64,000 bases of DNA, taken from positions 186,001-250,000 of the forward strand of contig NZ_JAJCVJ010000001.1 of the NCBI RefSeq assembly GCF_020567425.1. Direction: 5' to 3'. A program made the position numbers and the translations under genes. Of this stretch, positions 9,079 through 18,409 are shown in pieces. Each line of letters starts with the position of its first letter. Position 1 is the stretch's first letter. This DNA is from Salinirubrum litoreum (GTDB taxonomy: Archaea; Halobacteriota; Halobacteria; Halobacteriales; Haloferacaceae). A model generated the notes under the pieces. The model did no database searches and was not told the origin of the DNA. It saw only the letters and a program-made list of their open reading frames with translations.

Positions 9079-10281
9079 TCAGAGGTCGACAGGTTCGACC
9101 GACTCGGCCAGCGATCGTGCTCGCTCCAGCAGGTCCTCGGGTTCCGCCGCGACGACCGCTGCCAGCGTCGCGTTCGTCTCGGGGTGTGGCGGCGCGACGC
9201 GCTCACAGCCGACCGGGAGCGTCGAGTCGTCGAACGTGCCGATGCGTCGAGCCTGCTCTGTCACGTCGTTCTTGTCCCGCGTCAGCAGTGGGCGGTGAAC
9301 CGGGAGCGAGACGGCGGCGTCCGTCACCGCGAGGTTCGGTCCGGTCTGGCTCGACTTCTGGCCGAGCGACTCGCCGGTGGTGACCGAGTGTGCCTCCAGT
9401 CGCTGTGCGACCGACTCTGCGACCACGAGCATCGCGCGCCGGAGCGACAGCATCCGGGTGTCGCCCACAGAATCGGTGAGATCGGCGACGAGATCGCCAG
9501 CCGGCGCGACCCACAGCCTGTCGAGGCGGTCGGGCGCGTACCGCCGCAGAACGCGGGCCGTCTCGACCGCCCGAGCGCGGTGGTCCGGCCCGCCGTAGTC
9601 GCCGAGATCGAGGTACAACGGGACGATCTCACAGCCCCGGCGCAGCAGTTCGTAGCCGGCGACCGGCGAGTCGATCCCCCCGCTCAACAGGAGCACCGAC
9701 TTCCCCTGCGTCCCGAGTGGAAGCCCGCCGGGACCCGAGAACTCGCGTGCCGAGACGAAGGCGGTGTCCTCGCGGACTTCGACGCGGTAGGTCCGGTCCG
9801 GGTCGTCCAGATCGACAGACGCGCCGGTGACGGATTCGATCAGTGATCCGCCCTCGCGTTCGATCTCGCGGGCCGAGAAGTCGTGGGCCTCGTCCGGGCC
9901 GACGCGCCGGGCGCGCACCGCGAAGGAGTCGCCCGCTGGCGCATCTCGGGCGAAATCGCGCAGAGCGTCGAGCACTGCGTCCAGTTCGGCAGAGCACGCG
10001 AGAGAGGGTCGCGCCGAGACGACACCGACGCAGTCGGCGACGGCCTCGGCGAGTCTCGTAACCCTCTCGCGGTCCGCCGGAGCAGTCGAGGAGTCGGCAG
10101 GATGGACGAACAGGCGCGACCAGCGTGCCTCGACTTCGGCGGCGAGGTCGCGGTCGGCGAGGAGCGCCCGGAGGTTGTCGGCCAGCGTCTCGACCATCTC
10201 CCGGCGGACCCCCGAACTCTTGACGCCGATCTCGCCGTAGGCGACGAGGACGACCCAGTCCGCGCTCCGAACCGTGTTCAC
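9079..10281 (-). CDS. thiI: tRNA 4-thiouridine synthase ThiI
   Basis: Encodes 400 residues from a GTG start. The N-terminal ferredoxin-like/THUMP region (1-170) starts VLVAYGEIGVKSSGVRR, the ThiI signature; the AANH domain has the PP-loop SGGIDSP near residue 200. The protein ends without the C-terminal rhodanese domain found in E. coli ThiI, as usual in archaea, so sulfur must come from another donor. It makes s4U8 in tRNA and may also supply thiamine thiazole sulfur. It converges on the APC permease with an 8-base gap. Confidence 0.92.
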   Translation of the reverse strand: MNTVRSADWVVLVAYGEIGVKSSGVRREMVETLADNLRALLADRDLAAEVEARWSRLFVHPADSSTAPADRERVTRLAEAVADCVGVVSARPSLACSAELDAVLDALRDFARDAPAGDSFAVRARRVGPDEAHDFSAREIEREGGSLIESVTGASVDLDDPDRTYRVEVREDTAFVSAREFSGPGGLPLGTQGKSVLLLSGGIDSPVAGYELLRRGCEIVPLYLDLGDYGGPDHRARAVETARVLRRYAPDRLDRLWVAPAGDLVADLTDSVGDTRMLSLRRAMLVVAESVAQRLEAHSVTTGESLGQKSSQTGPNLAVTDAAVSLPVHRPLLTRDKNDVTEQARRIGTFDDSTLPVGCERVAPPHPETNATLAAVVAAEPEDLLERARSLAESVEPVDL

Positions 10282-10350
10282 ACCCGGAGGTGGGTCGCGG
10301 GCGGTCTTGAGGGTTCGGCTCCCGAGCAGACCGCCGACTCCGACTCGGTA

Positions 10351-11439
10351 TCAGCCAGCGTCACCGAGCGCCGCGAGCAGGCGCTCTCGGTGGAACGCTA
10401 CGGCGTCGTCACCGGTCAGTTCCGGGTAGCGCGGGCGGGTGACCTCGCCCGTCGAATCGACGGCCGAGAGGACGACTGCGACGACGCGGTAGGCGCTCGG
10501 CACGGACGGAATCGGCCGGACCGACTCGTAGCCCGCCCGGAAGGCCCGCCGGAGGTCGGTGTTCGCCGGCGGTTCGACGTACCAGTCGGCCAGCAGATGC
10601 TCGGTCTTGGCGACCGACAGCGCCGGGTCGGCAGCCAGCGGTTCGCCCCAGTCGAGCATCGCCGTCACCCGGTCGTCGGCGACGAGGGCGTTGCCGGGTC
10701 GGAAGTCCCACGGAAAGAGCCGCGAGGTGGGTGCGGGCGGGACGCGGTCCTCGGCGACGTCGGCGTCGATTACCGTCGTCAGTCGGTCCCGGAGGTCGTC
10801 GAACTCGGCCGGGAGTGCTCTGAGTCCGGTGTCGACGTAGTTCCGAAGCCACGCGTGCCAGTCGTCGCTCGGCGTCCGGCCGGGGAGAGCGGTGACGTCA
10901 CACTGTTTCTCGTCGGTACTCACGACACCGAAGGAGTCGGGTCCCGGTGCGTCCTCGCCCCGGCGGACACCGCCGACGAACTTCTCCCAGTCGCCGACGA
11001 ACGCGACCGGACCGTAGCTGTCGAACTCGGAGAGTTCGTGGAGTTCGGCGAGTCCCCGCCCGAAGGTGCGGCAGAGCGCCCGCTGACGGTCGCTGGCGAA
11101 GCCGGCGAAACGGGTGTGCAGGTCGTCGCCGGGCACCGCGTCGGTGACCGCGTACCCCCGGTCGTCGATCTGGCCGACCGCCCGAACCTGCGGGACCGGA
11201 ATGGAGGTCCGGCGACCGACCAGTCTCGCCAGGGCTGTCTCGGTCCGGACGACCGGGAGCGTCGCGAGTTGGACGACGACGCGACTCCCGTCTCCGAAGG
11301 TCACGAAGACCGTTCGCTTGCGGTTCCCGCGTGGCGACGTGGCGAGGCCGGCGATCTCTCTGTCCGGGAACTCGCGGTCGAGGACGGTCCTCGCGTCGTC
11401 GGTCGTGGCTCGTCTCTCGTCGTCCGTGTCGTCGGTCAT
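10351..11439 (-). CDS. APH-family phosphotransferase (aminoglycoside kinase-like)
   Basis: Encodes 362 residues with a protein-kinase-like fold. The catalytic loop is PWDFRPGNALV near residue 245, where Asp and Asn are present but the usual His of HxDxxxxN is absent. The metal motif is LDWGEPLAADPALS, where the expected DxE/DxD first Asp is kept. VTDAVPGDDL resembles the hinge. Family members phosphorylate small hydroxylated molecules; nothing here shows resistance. It overlaps the HAD gene by 4 bases and is co-transcribed downstream of it. Confidence 0.8.
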   Translation of the reverse strand: MTDDTDDERRATTDDARTVLDREFPDREIAGLATSPRGNRKRTVFVTFGDGSRVVVQLATLPVVRTETALARLVGRRTSIPVPQVRAVGQIDDRGYAVTDAVPGDDLHTRFAGFASDRQRALCRTFGRGLAELHELSEFDSYGPVAFVGDWEKFVGGVRRGEDAPGPDSFGVVSTDEKQCDVTALPGRTPSDDWHAWLRNYVDTGLRALPAEFDDLRDRLTTVIDADVAEDRVPPAPTSRLFPWDFRPGNALVADDRVTAMLDWGEPLAADPALSVAKTEHLLADWYVEPPANTDLRRAFRAGYESVRPIPSVPSAYRVVAVVLSAVDSTGEVTRPRYPELTGDDAVAFHRERLLAALGDAG

Positions 11440-12197
11440 CGTCGGGGCGAGTCACGCACTGCGGCGGTCGGTCCCTCGTCGAGAATCACCCGGAGGTCGG
11501 CGAGTCGCGGGACGACGAACTCCGGGGAGAAGTCGCCAGTGTCGACGAGGTCGTCGGTCACGTCGTTCGGGTCGTCGCCGTCCGGCGTCCACGCCGCGTC
11601 CAGACCGGCCCCCTGCGCGCCGCCCACGTCGTACTCCAGCGAGTCGCCGACGTACAGCGTCCTGTCGGCGGCGACGTCGAGTTCGCGAACCACCCGGTCG
11701 AAGGGGTCGCGGTGCGGCTTCCGGTTGTCCATGTCGCCCGCGAAGACGACGCTGTCGAAGGCGTCGGCGATGCCCAGCGCGTCGAGTTTGATCGCCTGCC
11801 GGCGCTCCGGGCCGTTCGTCAGGAGCGCGACCTGTGCGGTCTCGCGGGCGCGGTCGAGCACCGCCTCCGCGCCGGGGCGGAAACTGACGCGCCGGTGGTC
11901 GACGACTGCCGAGAAGCCGCGAGCGAGAGCGCGTGCCGGATCGGTGTCCCCGGCCGTCGCGTCGGTCGCAACCGAGTCGGCGTCGTACTGCGAGAGTACC
12001 CGCCGGAACCCGCGTGCGAGATACGTCTCGGTGTCGTCGGGGTCGGGCGCGCCCTCCAGCGACTGCCAGAGGTCGGTCGGTTCGCCGACCAGGTCGATCC
12101 CGGCACGCTCGAACGCGCCGACGTAGACCTCTTCTTCGGACTGGTCGTGCCGGCAGAGGGTGTCGTCGAGGTCGAAGACGACGGCGGCGTAGGTCAC
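11436..12197 (-). CDS. HAD-superfamily hydrolase
   Basis: Encodes 253 residues from a GTG start. HAD motif I is VVFDLDDTLCRHD (residues 6-18), motif II VALLTNGPERRQ, motif III lysine within NRKPHRDPFDRV, and motif IV YVGDSLEYDVGGAQGAG. The helical cap sits between motifs I and II. Likely a phosphatase for a small phosphorylated metabolite; coupling to the APH-like kinase downstream hints at a linked substrate, but that is inference. Confidence 0.88.
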   Translation of the reverse strand: MTYAAVVFDLDDTLCRHDQSEEEVYVGAFERAGIDLVGEPTDLWQSLEGAPDPDDTETYLARGFRRVLSQYDADSVATDATAGDTDPARALARGFSAVVDHRRVSFRPGAEAVLDRARETAQVALLTNGPERRQAIKLDALGIADAFDSVVFAGDMDNRKPHRDPFDRVVRELDVAADRTLYVGDSLEYDVGGAQGAGLDAAWTPDGDDPNDVTDDLVDTGDFSPEFVVPRLADLRVILDEGPTAAVRDSPRR

Positions 12198-12277
12198 ACC
12201 GGTCGTAGGTGCCGGGGGGACAAAAGTCCGTCAGCCAGGCGTGCCGTTCTGCAGGAGCGAAGTCGAGCGGTCGCCGC

Positions 12278-13483
12278 TCAGAACGTCGTCAGTTCGCCGT
12301 CGATGGCCCGGCGGGTGATGTCGGTGACGTTCGCCAGTTCGCGGTCGACGATGCCCGTCACCTCGGCCTCGATGTCGGCGAGGTCGACGCCGTCTTCGGG
12401 GACGACGTGGACGTCTGCGACGTGTGGCTGGTCGATGGGCCGGCCGATCTGCGAGAGCAGGCGCACGCGGAGGTCGCGGAGACCGTCCACCTCGGCGACG
12501 ACCGTCTCGGCGATGTCCGTCGACAGCAGGTTGTAGATCTTCCCGATGTGGTTGACCGGGTTCTTCCCGGAGGTGGCCTCCATCGACATCGACCGGTTCG
12601 GCGTGATCAGCCCGTTCGCGCGGTTGCCCCGGCCGACGGAGCCGTCGTCGCCCTGCTCTGCGGAGGTGCCGGTCGTCGTCAGGTAGATCGAGCCGTCCTC
12701 GTAGTCGTCGGCGGTGTTGACCATGACCGAGACCGACCGGTCGGTGTACGACTCCGCGAGGTCCGTGACGTGCTGGCGGACCGACTGGACCGCCTCGTCG
12801 TACTCGTCCATCCCGTCGACGTAGTTGTCGACGATGGCGGCCGCGACCGTGATGTCGATGTGGTCGCCCTCGCGTTTCCCCATCAGCTTCACGTCCGGGC
12901 CGAGTTCCGGGTGCTCGTCGGCGTACTCGCCGTTCAGACTGCGCTCGGCGTCGAGGACGATGCGCTCGGTTTCGGTGAGCGGCGCGTGGCCGACGCCGAA
13001 ACTCGTGTCGTTGGCCATCGGGACCGTCGCGCCGTCCTCGCCGAAGACCTCCTGTAAGTCGCCAGACCCCTCGCCGAGGCGGGCTTCCACGACGATGTCG
13101 GTGCCGAACTCCAGTTCCGGGACGTGTTCCGCGAGGTAGTCGCGGGCCGCCTCCAGAGCGACCGAGTCGACCGGGATCTTCTGCCCCTCGTACTCCTTCG
13201 TCGCGCGGCCGACGATCAGGACGTAGATCGGTTCGATGACCTCGCCGCCGCCGAAGGCGGGCGCGGCGGTGCCGGCGACCAGTTGCGTCTCGTCGGTGTT
13301 GTAGTGGAGCACCTTCCCGACGCGGTCGATGTAGGTCTGCGAGAGCGCCCGCGAGACGCTCTCGGCGATGCCGTCACAGATGGAGTCGGGGTGACCGATC
13401 CCCTTTCGCTCGACGATCTCGACTTCCTGGTCCTCGACTGCCCGTCGGTCGATCTCCTCGACCCGGATGTTCCGCTCGCTCAT
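12278..13483 (-). CDS. mat: S-adenosylmethionine synthetase, archaeal type
   Basis: Encodes 401 residues. [14 protein letters not shown] at residues 28-41 and [20 protein letters not shown] are signatures of the archaeal MAT family, which is very divergent from bacterial MetK. It makes SAM from methionine and ATP in the cytosol. The start at 13483 lies about 29 bases from a TATA box on the same strand, so no room remains for a leader riboswitch. Essential housekeeping gene. Confidence 0.96.
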   Translation of the reverse strand: MSERNIRVEEIDRRAVEDQEVEIVERKGIGHPDSICDGIAESVSRALSQTYIDRVGKVLHYNTDETQLVAGTAAPAFGGGEVIEPIYVLIVGRATKEYEGQKIPVDSVALEAARDYLAEHVPELEFGTDIVVEARLGEGSGDLQEVFGEDGATVPMANDTSFGVGHAPLTETERIVLDAERSLNGEYADEHPELGPDVKLMGKREGDHIDITVAAAIVDNYVDGMDEYDEAVQSVRQHVTDLAESYTDRSVSVMVNTADDYEDGSIYLTTTGTSAEQGDDGSVGRGNRANGLITPNRSMSMEATSGKNPVNHIGKIYNLLSTDIAETVVAEVDGLRDLRVRLLSQIGRPIDQPHVADVHVVPEDGVDLADIEAEVTGIVDRELANVTDITRRAIDGELTTF

Positions 13484-13508
13484 TGGTCGGGCTTCGACCG
13501 GCCCCCTG

Positions 13509-13514
13509 CTATAA
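13509..13514 (-). promoter_or_regulatory. TATA box of mat
   Basis: Read on the minus strand this is TTATAG, centred about 29 bases before the mat ATG; it implies a leaderless SAM synthetase transcript. Confidence 0.6.
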
Positions 13515-13531
13515 CTTGCGAAAAGAAATCC

Positions 13532-13568
13532 GTGCCGAGAGATAACTACAGTGCATTTTTCTCGGCAC
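13532..13568 (-). terminator. Inverted repeat between CYTH gene and mat
   Basis: GTGCCGAG at 13532-13539 pairs with CTCGGCAC at 13561-13568 around a 21-base A/T-rich loop. On the minus strand it lies 26 bases after the CYTH gene stop and is followed by GGATTTCTTTTC, so it may end that transcript. It also sits just upstream of the mat promoter and could be an operator instead. Confidence 0.45.
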
Positions 13569-13593
13569 TCGGGTCACGCTTCGTCGGCCAGCA

Positions 13594-14166
13594 TCAGTCT
13601 TCCTCGGCCAACACCATCCCGAGGTAGGAGGTCCGGATGGTCTCCTCGGGGTCGAGACCGAGTCGTTCGAGGAGTTCGAAGGCTCCCTCGCGGGCCGCCG
13701 CCACCTCGGCTTCCGGGACCTCGCGCTCCACCTCGACGAACTCGCCGACGCCGGCCACCGAGTCGAGGGTGACGACGTAGTCGTCGAGTCGGTAGCGGTC
13801 GCGGGTCTTCTCGACGACCGCGGCCGGTTCGAAGCCGAGTCCACCGAGAACCGAGTCCATCGTCTCGCCGTCGCCGACCCCGGTCTCGAACTCCCGGCGG
13901 GTCTTCGAGGTGTCGTCGACGAGGGGTCCCTTGTAGGTGACGCGCGCCTCGGTCGCGTCCTCGCTCCCCGTCTCGGCGTCGTCGGCCGACACGACCGTCT
14001 CCCGGCGTACCCGGAGCGCCTCGTCGGTCTCGGCGAAGTCGCGGTGCGGGGCGTCGTAGTAGGTGTCGGCCTGTTCGACGCGTTCGACGTGTGTCGCGCC
14101 GAGTTCTGCGAGTCGCTCTCTCACGGCGGCGTGGTCGGCGCGAACCTTCAGTTCGACCTCGTACAT
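13594..14166 (-). CDS. CYTH-domain protein (CyaB/thiamine-triphosphatase-like)
   Basis: Encodes 190 residues. The N-terminal MYEVELKVRA carries the ExExK signature of CYTH enzymes, which hydrolyse or cyclise triphosphates in an acidic and basic beta-tunnel. RVTYKGPLVDD and FVEVEREVP supply further tunnel residues. Archaeal members have been called class IV adenylate cyclase or triphosphatase; the substrate here is unknown. The start at 14166 is backed by a TATA-like box on the minus strand (14189-14196); longer openings run through the divergent gene's promoter. Confidence 0.88.
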   Translation of the reverse strand: MYEVELKVRADHAAVRERLAELGATHVERVEQADTYYDAPHRDFAETDEALRVRRETVVSADDAETGSEDATEARVTYKGPLVDDTSKTRREFETGVGDGETMDSVLGGLGFEPAAVVEKTRDRYRLDDYVVTLDSVAGVGEFVEVEREVPEAEVAAAREGAFELLERLGLDPEETIRTSYLGMVLAEED

Positions 14167-14262
14167 GCATCGAGACAGTGCCGAGAGGCTTATGAGTGTT
14201 CGAGATTCCTCCCGGCGGGGAGAAACGTGATTCTTAAGGGTCGAACGACTGTCGTTGGAGGT

Positions 14263-15249
14263 ATGAGTGAAGATCAGCAGGCCGAGACGGCCGACGACGC
14301 ACCCGAGGACGCCAGCGAGGAGTCCGAGGAAGTAACGGGAATTCAGGACGGGGACTTCGTCAAACTCGCGTACACGGTCCGAACCGTCGAGGACGGGACG
14401 GTCGTGGACACCACGAGCAAGGAGGTCGCCGAGGACGCAGAGATCGACACCGAGGACTACGACTTCTCGCCGCGCATCATCGTCGTGGGCGCGGGCCACG
14501 TGTTCGAAGGCGTCGACGACGCCCTCGTCGGTGCGGAGGCCGGCGACACCGGCACGGTCGACATCCCCGCCGAGGAGGCGTTCGGCGAGTTCGACCCCGA
14601 CGACGTGCGCACCATCTCCGCCGAGAAGATCGACGAGGACGACCGCTACCCCGGCGCGCGCGTCCAGATCGACGGCGAGCAGGGTCACGTCGAGACCATC
14701 ATCGGCGGGCGCGCCCGCGTCGACTTCAACCACCCGCTGGCGGGCGAGGACCTCGAGTACGAGTACGAGATCGTCGAGGTCGTCGACGACCGCGAGGAGC
14801 AGGCCGCCGGTCTCCTCGGGATGTACCTCCAGCAGGCCCCCGAGGTCTGGATCGAGACCGACGAGGTCGAAGAGGAGAGTCAGGTCGAAGTCGAGTCCGA
14901 CGATGACGACGACGAGGACGCAGAGCCGGAGTTCGAGACCGTGACGGAGACGGTCGAGAAGGAGACGCTCTACATCGAGGCCACGCCGCAGATGACGATG
15001 AACCAGCAGTGGATGTTCCAGAAACAGCAGATCGCGCAGGATCTGATGGACCGCCTCGATCTGGACCGCGTCATCGTGCAGGAGACCATCGACGGGATGG
15101 GTGGCATGATGGGCGGCATGGGCGGTATGATGGGCGGCATGGGCGGCGGCGGTGCCCCCGCAGACGTGGAGGAGGCACTCGACGACGTGGACGTCGACGC
15201 CGACGAGATCGTCGAGGAACTCGAAGAGGGCGACCTCGACGAGCAGTAA
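14263..15249 (+). CDS. FKBP-type peptidyl-prolyl isomerase, SlyD-like long form
   Basis: Encodes 328 residues. An acidic head (1-25) leads into the FKBP fold (GDFVKLAYTVRTVEDGTVVDTT), with an insert-in-flap chaperone segment around residues 100-180 (FGEFDPDDVRTI, VDFNHPLAGEDLEYEYEI). The C-terminal half is an acidic linker, a helical segment (MTMNQQWMFQKQQIAQDLMDRL), then a Met/Gly-only stretch at about 277-294 and an acidic tail. It probably acts as a cytosolic folding chaperone and prolyl isomerase. A TATA-like TTCTTAAG (14231-14238) lies 28 bases before the ATG. Divergent from the CYTH gene. Confidence 0.9.
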   Translation: MSEDQQAETADDAPEDASEESEEVTGIQDGDFVKLAYTVRTVEDGTVVDTTSKEVAEDAEIDTEDYDFSPRIIVVGAGHVFEGVDDALVGAEAGDTGTVDIPAEEAFGEFDPDDVRTISAEKIDEDDRYPGARVQIDGEQGHVETIIGGRARVDFNHPLAGEDLEYEYEIVEVVDDREEQAAGLLGMYLQQAPEVWIETDEVEEESQVEVESDDDDDEDAEPEFETVTETVEKETLYIEATPQMTMNQQWMFQKQQIAQDLMDRLDLDRVIVQETIDGMGGMMGGMGGMMGGMGGGGAPADVEEALDDVDVDADEIVEELEEGDLDEQ

Positions 15250-15357
15250 CGCCGTTCACTCGCGTCCGACCACGCACCACGCCACGCCGTCGTCCTCGCG
15301 CGACGACGCGACCGAGAATCACACCCCTTCTTTGTGCTGGCCGCGTCACCGCCGCAC

Positions 15358-15624
15358 ATGAGTGCCATCGAGGAGTTCGGCGCCCGCGCCGATCTGCTGG
15401 TCGCGGCCGTCGTCGCCGGTTGTCTCGTCGCGTTGACGCTCACCCTGGAGTTCCTGCTCGGTGTCGGTGACGTGAGCGCCCTCGTCCGCATCGCACCGCT
15501 GTACGTCTACCTGCTCTACCTCGTCTTCGACAACTACGTTCCAGAGGTAGTCTCCCCCGTCGTTCTCTGGTCGGCGCTGTCGGTCCTGGTCTCGGTCGGT
15601 GTCGTCGTTCTCTACGCGGTGTAA
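15358..15624 (+). CDS. Small membrane protein, unknown function
   Basis: Encodes 88 residues with three predicted hydrophobic segments (about 12-35, 42-60 and 65-88) and almost no charged residues after residue 12. I do not recognise the family. The ATG at 15358 lies about 27 bases after a T-rich box. It lies between the FKBP gene and the histidine kinase with its own spacing on both sides. Confidence 0.65.
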   Translation: MSAIEEFGARADLLVAAVVAGCLVALTLTLEFLLGVGDVSALVRIAPLYVYLLYLVFDNYVPEVVSPVVLWSALSVLVSVGVVVLYAV

Positions 15625-15697
15625 CTTCTCGGACACGACCTCGCAAGATCACCCGCCGACGGGAGTAGTTTTAGTCCGGGGGCGACTGGAGGGAGCT

Positions 15698-17479
15698 ATG
15701 ACGCGTGAGATCCGGGTCCTCCACGTCGACGACTCGCCGGAGTTCGCCGACCTGACGGCGACGTACCTCGAACGAGTCGACGAGCGGTTCACCGTCGAGA
15801 CGGCGACGGACGGCGAGGACGGACTCGACCGCTTCCGGTCGGCGACGTTCGACTGTGTCGTCTCCGACCACGAGATGCCCGGCCGGAGCGGGATCGAACT
15901 CCTCGAAGCGATCCGCGAGGAGCGCCCGGACGTTCCCTTCCTGCTGTTCACCGGGAAGGGAAGCGAGGAGGTCGCCAGTGCCGCCATCTCTGCTGGCGTC
16001 ACCGACTATCTCCAGAAGGACGGCGGGACCGAGCAGTTCACCGTGCTCGCGAATCGCATCTCGAACGCGGTCGAACAGCGTCGGGCACGCGAGGCCGCGG
16101 CGCGCACGGAGCGCCGTCTCCGGGAACTCTCGGAGAACACGCCGGACGTGCTCTGGATGTTCTCACACGACTGGTCGGACCTCCTGTTCGTCAACTCCGC
16201 CTACGAGGACGTGTACGGTCGCCCACGCGCAGGACTCGAGGCGGACCCGAGTGCGTTCGTCGACGCGGTCCACCCCGACGACCGCGAGATCGTCGAGTCG
16301 GCGATGACGACACTCTCCGGCGGCGACGAGGTGGAAGTCGAGTATCGCGTCGACCCGAATCACGACTTCGAACGCACGGTCTGGGTGTACGGAAAGCCGA
16401 TCGTGGAGGACGGCGAGGTCGTCCGCGTCGCCGGCTTCTCCCGGGAGATCACCGAACGCAAACGCAGAGAAGAGCAGTTGGCGGAAGAACGCGCGATCAA
16501 CGAGCAGAGCCTGGACGCACTCGACGACATCTACTACCTCGTGGGGCCGGACGGCGACCTCCGGCGGTGGAACGAGACCGTCGTCGAGGTGACGGGCTAC
16601 GCCGACGAGGAACTGGCCGCGTTGAACGTGCTGGAACTGTTCGACGCCGCAGACGCAGAACGTGTCTATCGAGCGGTCGAGAACGTGCTCACCGCCGGTT
16701 CCGGCCGTGTCGAAGCCAAACTCATCACGGCAGACGGCGAGCGCGTCCCCTACGAGTTCACCGGGTCGCGGTTCGTCGGGCCGGACGGCGACCTTCGGGG
16801 GGTGATCGGGGTCGGCCGCGACGTGTCGGAGCGCCGGGAGTACGAACGCGAACTCGAACGACAGAACGCGCGGCTGGCCGACTTCGCGGCGGTCGTCAGC
16901 CACGACCTCCGGAACCCGCTGAACGTCGCCAGCGGCCGTGTCGACTTGGCAGTCGAACGGGACGACACCGGTCACCTGCCGCCGGCGGTGGACGCACTCG
17001 ACCGGATGGAAGCGCTGATCGACGACCTGCTCACGGTCGCCCACGAGGGCGATCTGGTCTCGGACATCGAGGCGGTGTCGCTCCGGGCGTCGGCCGAGCG
17101 CAGTTGGGCCACGGTCGAGACGGCCGACGCGACCCTCGACGTCCGGACCGACGCGGTCGTCAGAGCCGACGACAACGCGCTCCAGCAGTTGTTCGAGAAC
17201 CTCTTCTCGAACGCGGTGACCCACGCAGGGCGGGACGCGCGAGTCGTCGTCGCGGAGCATCCGGACGGCTTCGCGGTCGCGGACGACGGGCCGGGTATCC
17301 CCCCCGAGGACCGAGCGTCGGTCTTCGAGGCGACCTACTCGACAGCCTCGAAGGGGAACGGACTCGGTCTCGCCATCGTCCGAGAGGTGGTCGAGGGCCA
17401 CGGCTGGTCGGTCTCGGTCGAGGAGAGTGACGCGGGTGGCGCGCGGTTCGTGTTCACCGGGCTGGACCGACAGCCGTGA
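15698..17479 (+). CDS. Hybrid receiver-PAS-PAS histidine kinase
   Basis: Encodes 593 soluble residues. Order: response-regulator receiver (1-120; acidic pair DD at 11-12, phospho-acceptor Asp57 in CVVSDHEMPG, Lys in YLQKDGG), PAS (about 140-265), PAS (about 275-395), HisKA with His402 in AVVSHDLRNPLN, and HATPase with N box NLFSNAVTHAG, G1 DDGPGIP and G2 KGNGLGLAIV. There are no membrane helices, so it senses something in the cytoplasm through PAS domains. No partner regulator lies beside it. TATA-like GTTTTAGT at 15668-15675 supports the ATG at 15698. Confidence 0.92.
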   Translation: MTREIRVLHVDDSPEFADLTATYLERVDERFTVETATDGEDGLDRFRSATFDCVVSDHEMPGRSGIELLEAIREERPDVPFLLFTGKGSEEVASAAISAGVTDYLQKDGGTEQFTVLANRISNAVEQRRAREAAARTERRLRELSENTPDVLWMFSHDWSDLLFVNSAYEDVYGRPRAGLEADPSAFVDAVHPDDREIVESAMTTLSGGDEVEVEYRVDPNHDFERTVWVYGKPIVEDGEVVRVAGFSREITERKRREEQLAEERAINEQSLDALDDIYYLVGPDGDLRRWNETVVEVTGYADEELAALNVLELFDAADAERVYRAVENVLTAGSGRVEAKLITADGERVPYEFTGSRFVGPDGDLRGVIGVGRDVSERREYERELERQNARLADFAAVVSHDLRNPLNVASGRVDLAVERDDTGHLPPAVDALDRMEALIDDLLTVAHEGDLVSDIEAVSLRASAERSWATVETADATLDVRTDAVVRADDNALQQLFENLFSNAVTHAGRDARVVVAEHPDGFAVADDGPGIPPEDRASVFEATYSTASKGNGLGLAIVREVVEGHGWSVSVEESDAGGARFVFTGLDRQP

Positions 17480-17563
17480 CGACCGTGTGACTCGGTAGTG
17501 GGTGCCCGAGTCGGCCGGGAGTCCCAGGGGTCGTCAGGGCGGCACACTCCGATCCCGCCGCAC

Positions 17564-18325
17564 TCAGGCCGACTCGTCGAGGACGGTCAGCAGTCGGTCC
17601 CGGATCGCCGGGTCAGGCGACCCGACGTAGAGTCCGTCCCGCGAGACCGACGCGACGCCGCTCTCGTCGGCCAACAGCGCCCCGGCGTGCTGCTCGTACA
17701 CGTCCGGGTGGAAACAGACGATGCCCTCCAGTCGCCCGGCGGCCACCAGCCCCCAGTCCACGCAGGGCGACCACGTCTGGACGACCCGCTTCGCCTCCTC
17801 GCCGAGTGCGTCGCCGATCTGTGTCGCCTGCGCCCGGAGCGCGTCGTCCCGCACGGCCGGCAGGCCGACGACGAACGAGAGCGTCCCGTGGCGCAGGTCG
17901 CGGTCGGTGTCGGCCCGGAGTGGCTCGCCGTTCCGCGTCGCGCCCTCGCCGGCGACCGCGAGATAGCGGTCCGCCGCGAGCGGTTCGTAGATGGCCGAGA
18001 CGATCGGGTCGCCGTCGTCCAGCACGGCGACCGCCGTGGCGAACGACGGGAGGCCGGACGCGAAGTTGTTCGTCCCGTCGAGCGGGTCGACGACCCACTC
18101 GTAGCGGTGCTGACCGTTCTGTCCGGACTCCTCGCCGTGGATCGCGTGCTCGGGGAACGACCGGCGAATCACGTCCACGACCCGCGATTCGGCCTCCCGG
18201 TCGGCGACCGCCTTCACGTCGTCCGTGCCGTACTCGCCCGCGACCTCGCCGGTCCGGAACTGCTCGGCGAGGTAGTCGCCGCCGGCCTCGACGGCCTCGA
18301 CGGCGACGGTCCGAAGTTCGTCCAT
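17564..18325 (-). CDS. Inositol-monophosphatase-family phosphatase
   Basis: Encodes 253 residues. Metal-binding motifs are GEESG (about 70) and WVVDPLDGTNNFASG (about 81-95); the C-terminal motif is SPCVDWGLVAAGRLEG, where the family has WDxAAG-like residues. Archaeal homologues dephosphorylate inositol-1-phosphate or fructose-1,6-bisphosphate; the substrate cannot be decided. The ATG at 18325 gives a family-like N-terminus; an in-frame GTG at 18400 would add 25 Arg-rich residues and is less likely. Downstream of the membrane-protein gene on the same strand. Confidence 0.87.
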   Translation of the reverse strand: MDELRTVAVEAVEAGGDYLAEQFRTGEVAGEYGTDDVKAVADREAESRVVDVIRRSFPEHAIHGEESGQNGQHRYEWVVDPLDGTNNFASGLPSFATAVAVLDDGDPIVSAIYEPLAADRYLAVAGEGATRNGEPLRADTDRDLRHGTLSFVVGLPAVRDDALRAQATQIGDALGEEAKRVVQTWSPCVDWGLVAAGRLEGIVCFHPDVYEQHAGALLADESGVASVSRDGLYVGSPDPAIRDRLLTVLDESA

Positions 18326-18409
18326 GTCCGAGGAGAGTCGACCGAGCGGAATGAGCCGTTCGGTTCCGACGGGTCGCCAGCGGAGCGCTAACCGGTTCAC
18401 CGCGTCGCC

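Noticed and set aside
9883-12126. Long opening of 747 codons on the plus strand, antisense to thiI, APH-like and HAD genes
   Set aside because: It runs antisense through three well-supported genes and has the composition of a GC-rich shadow frame with no known motif.
13484-13531. SAM riboswitch before mat
   Set aside because: A TATA-like box lies only about 29 bases from the ATG, so there is no leader long enough for a riboswitch.
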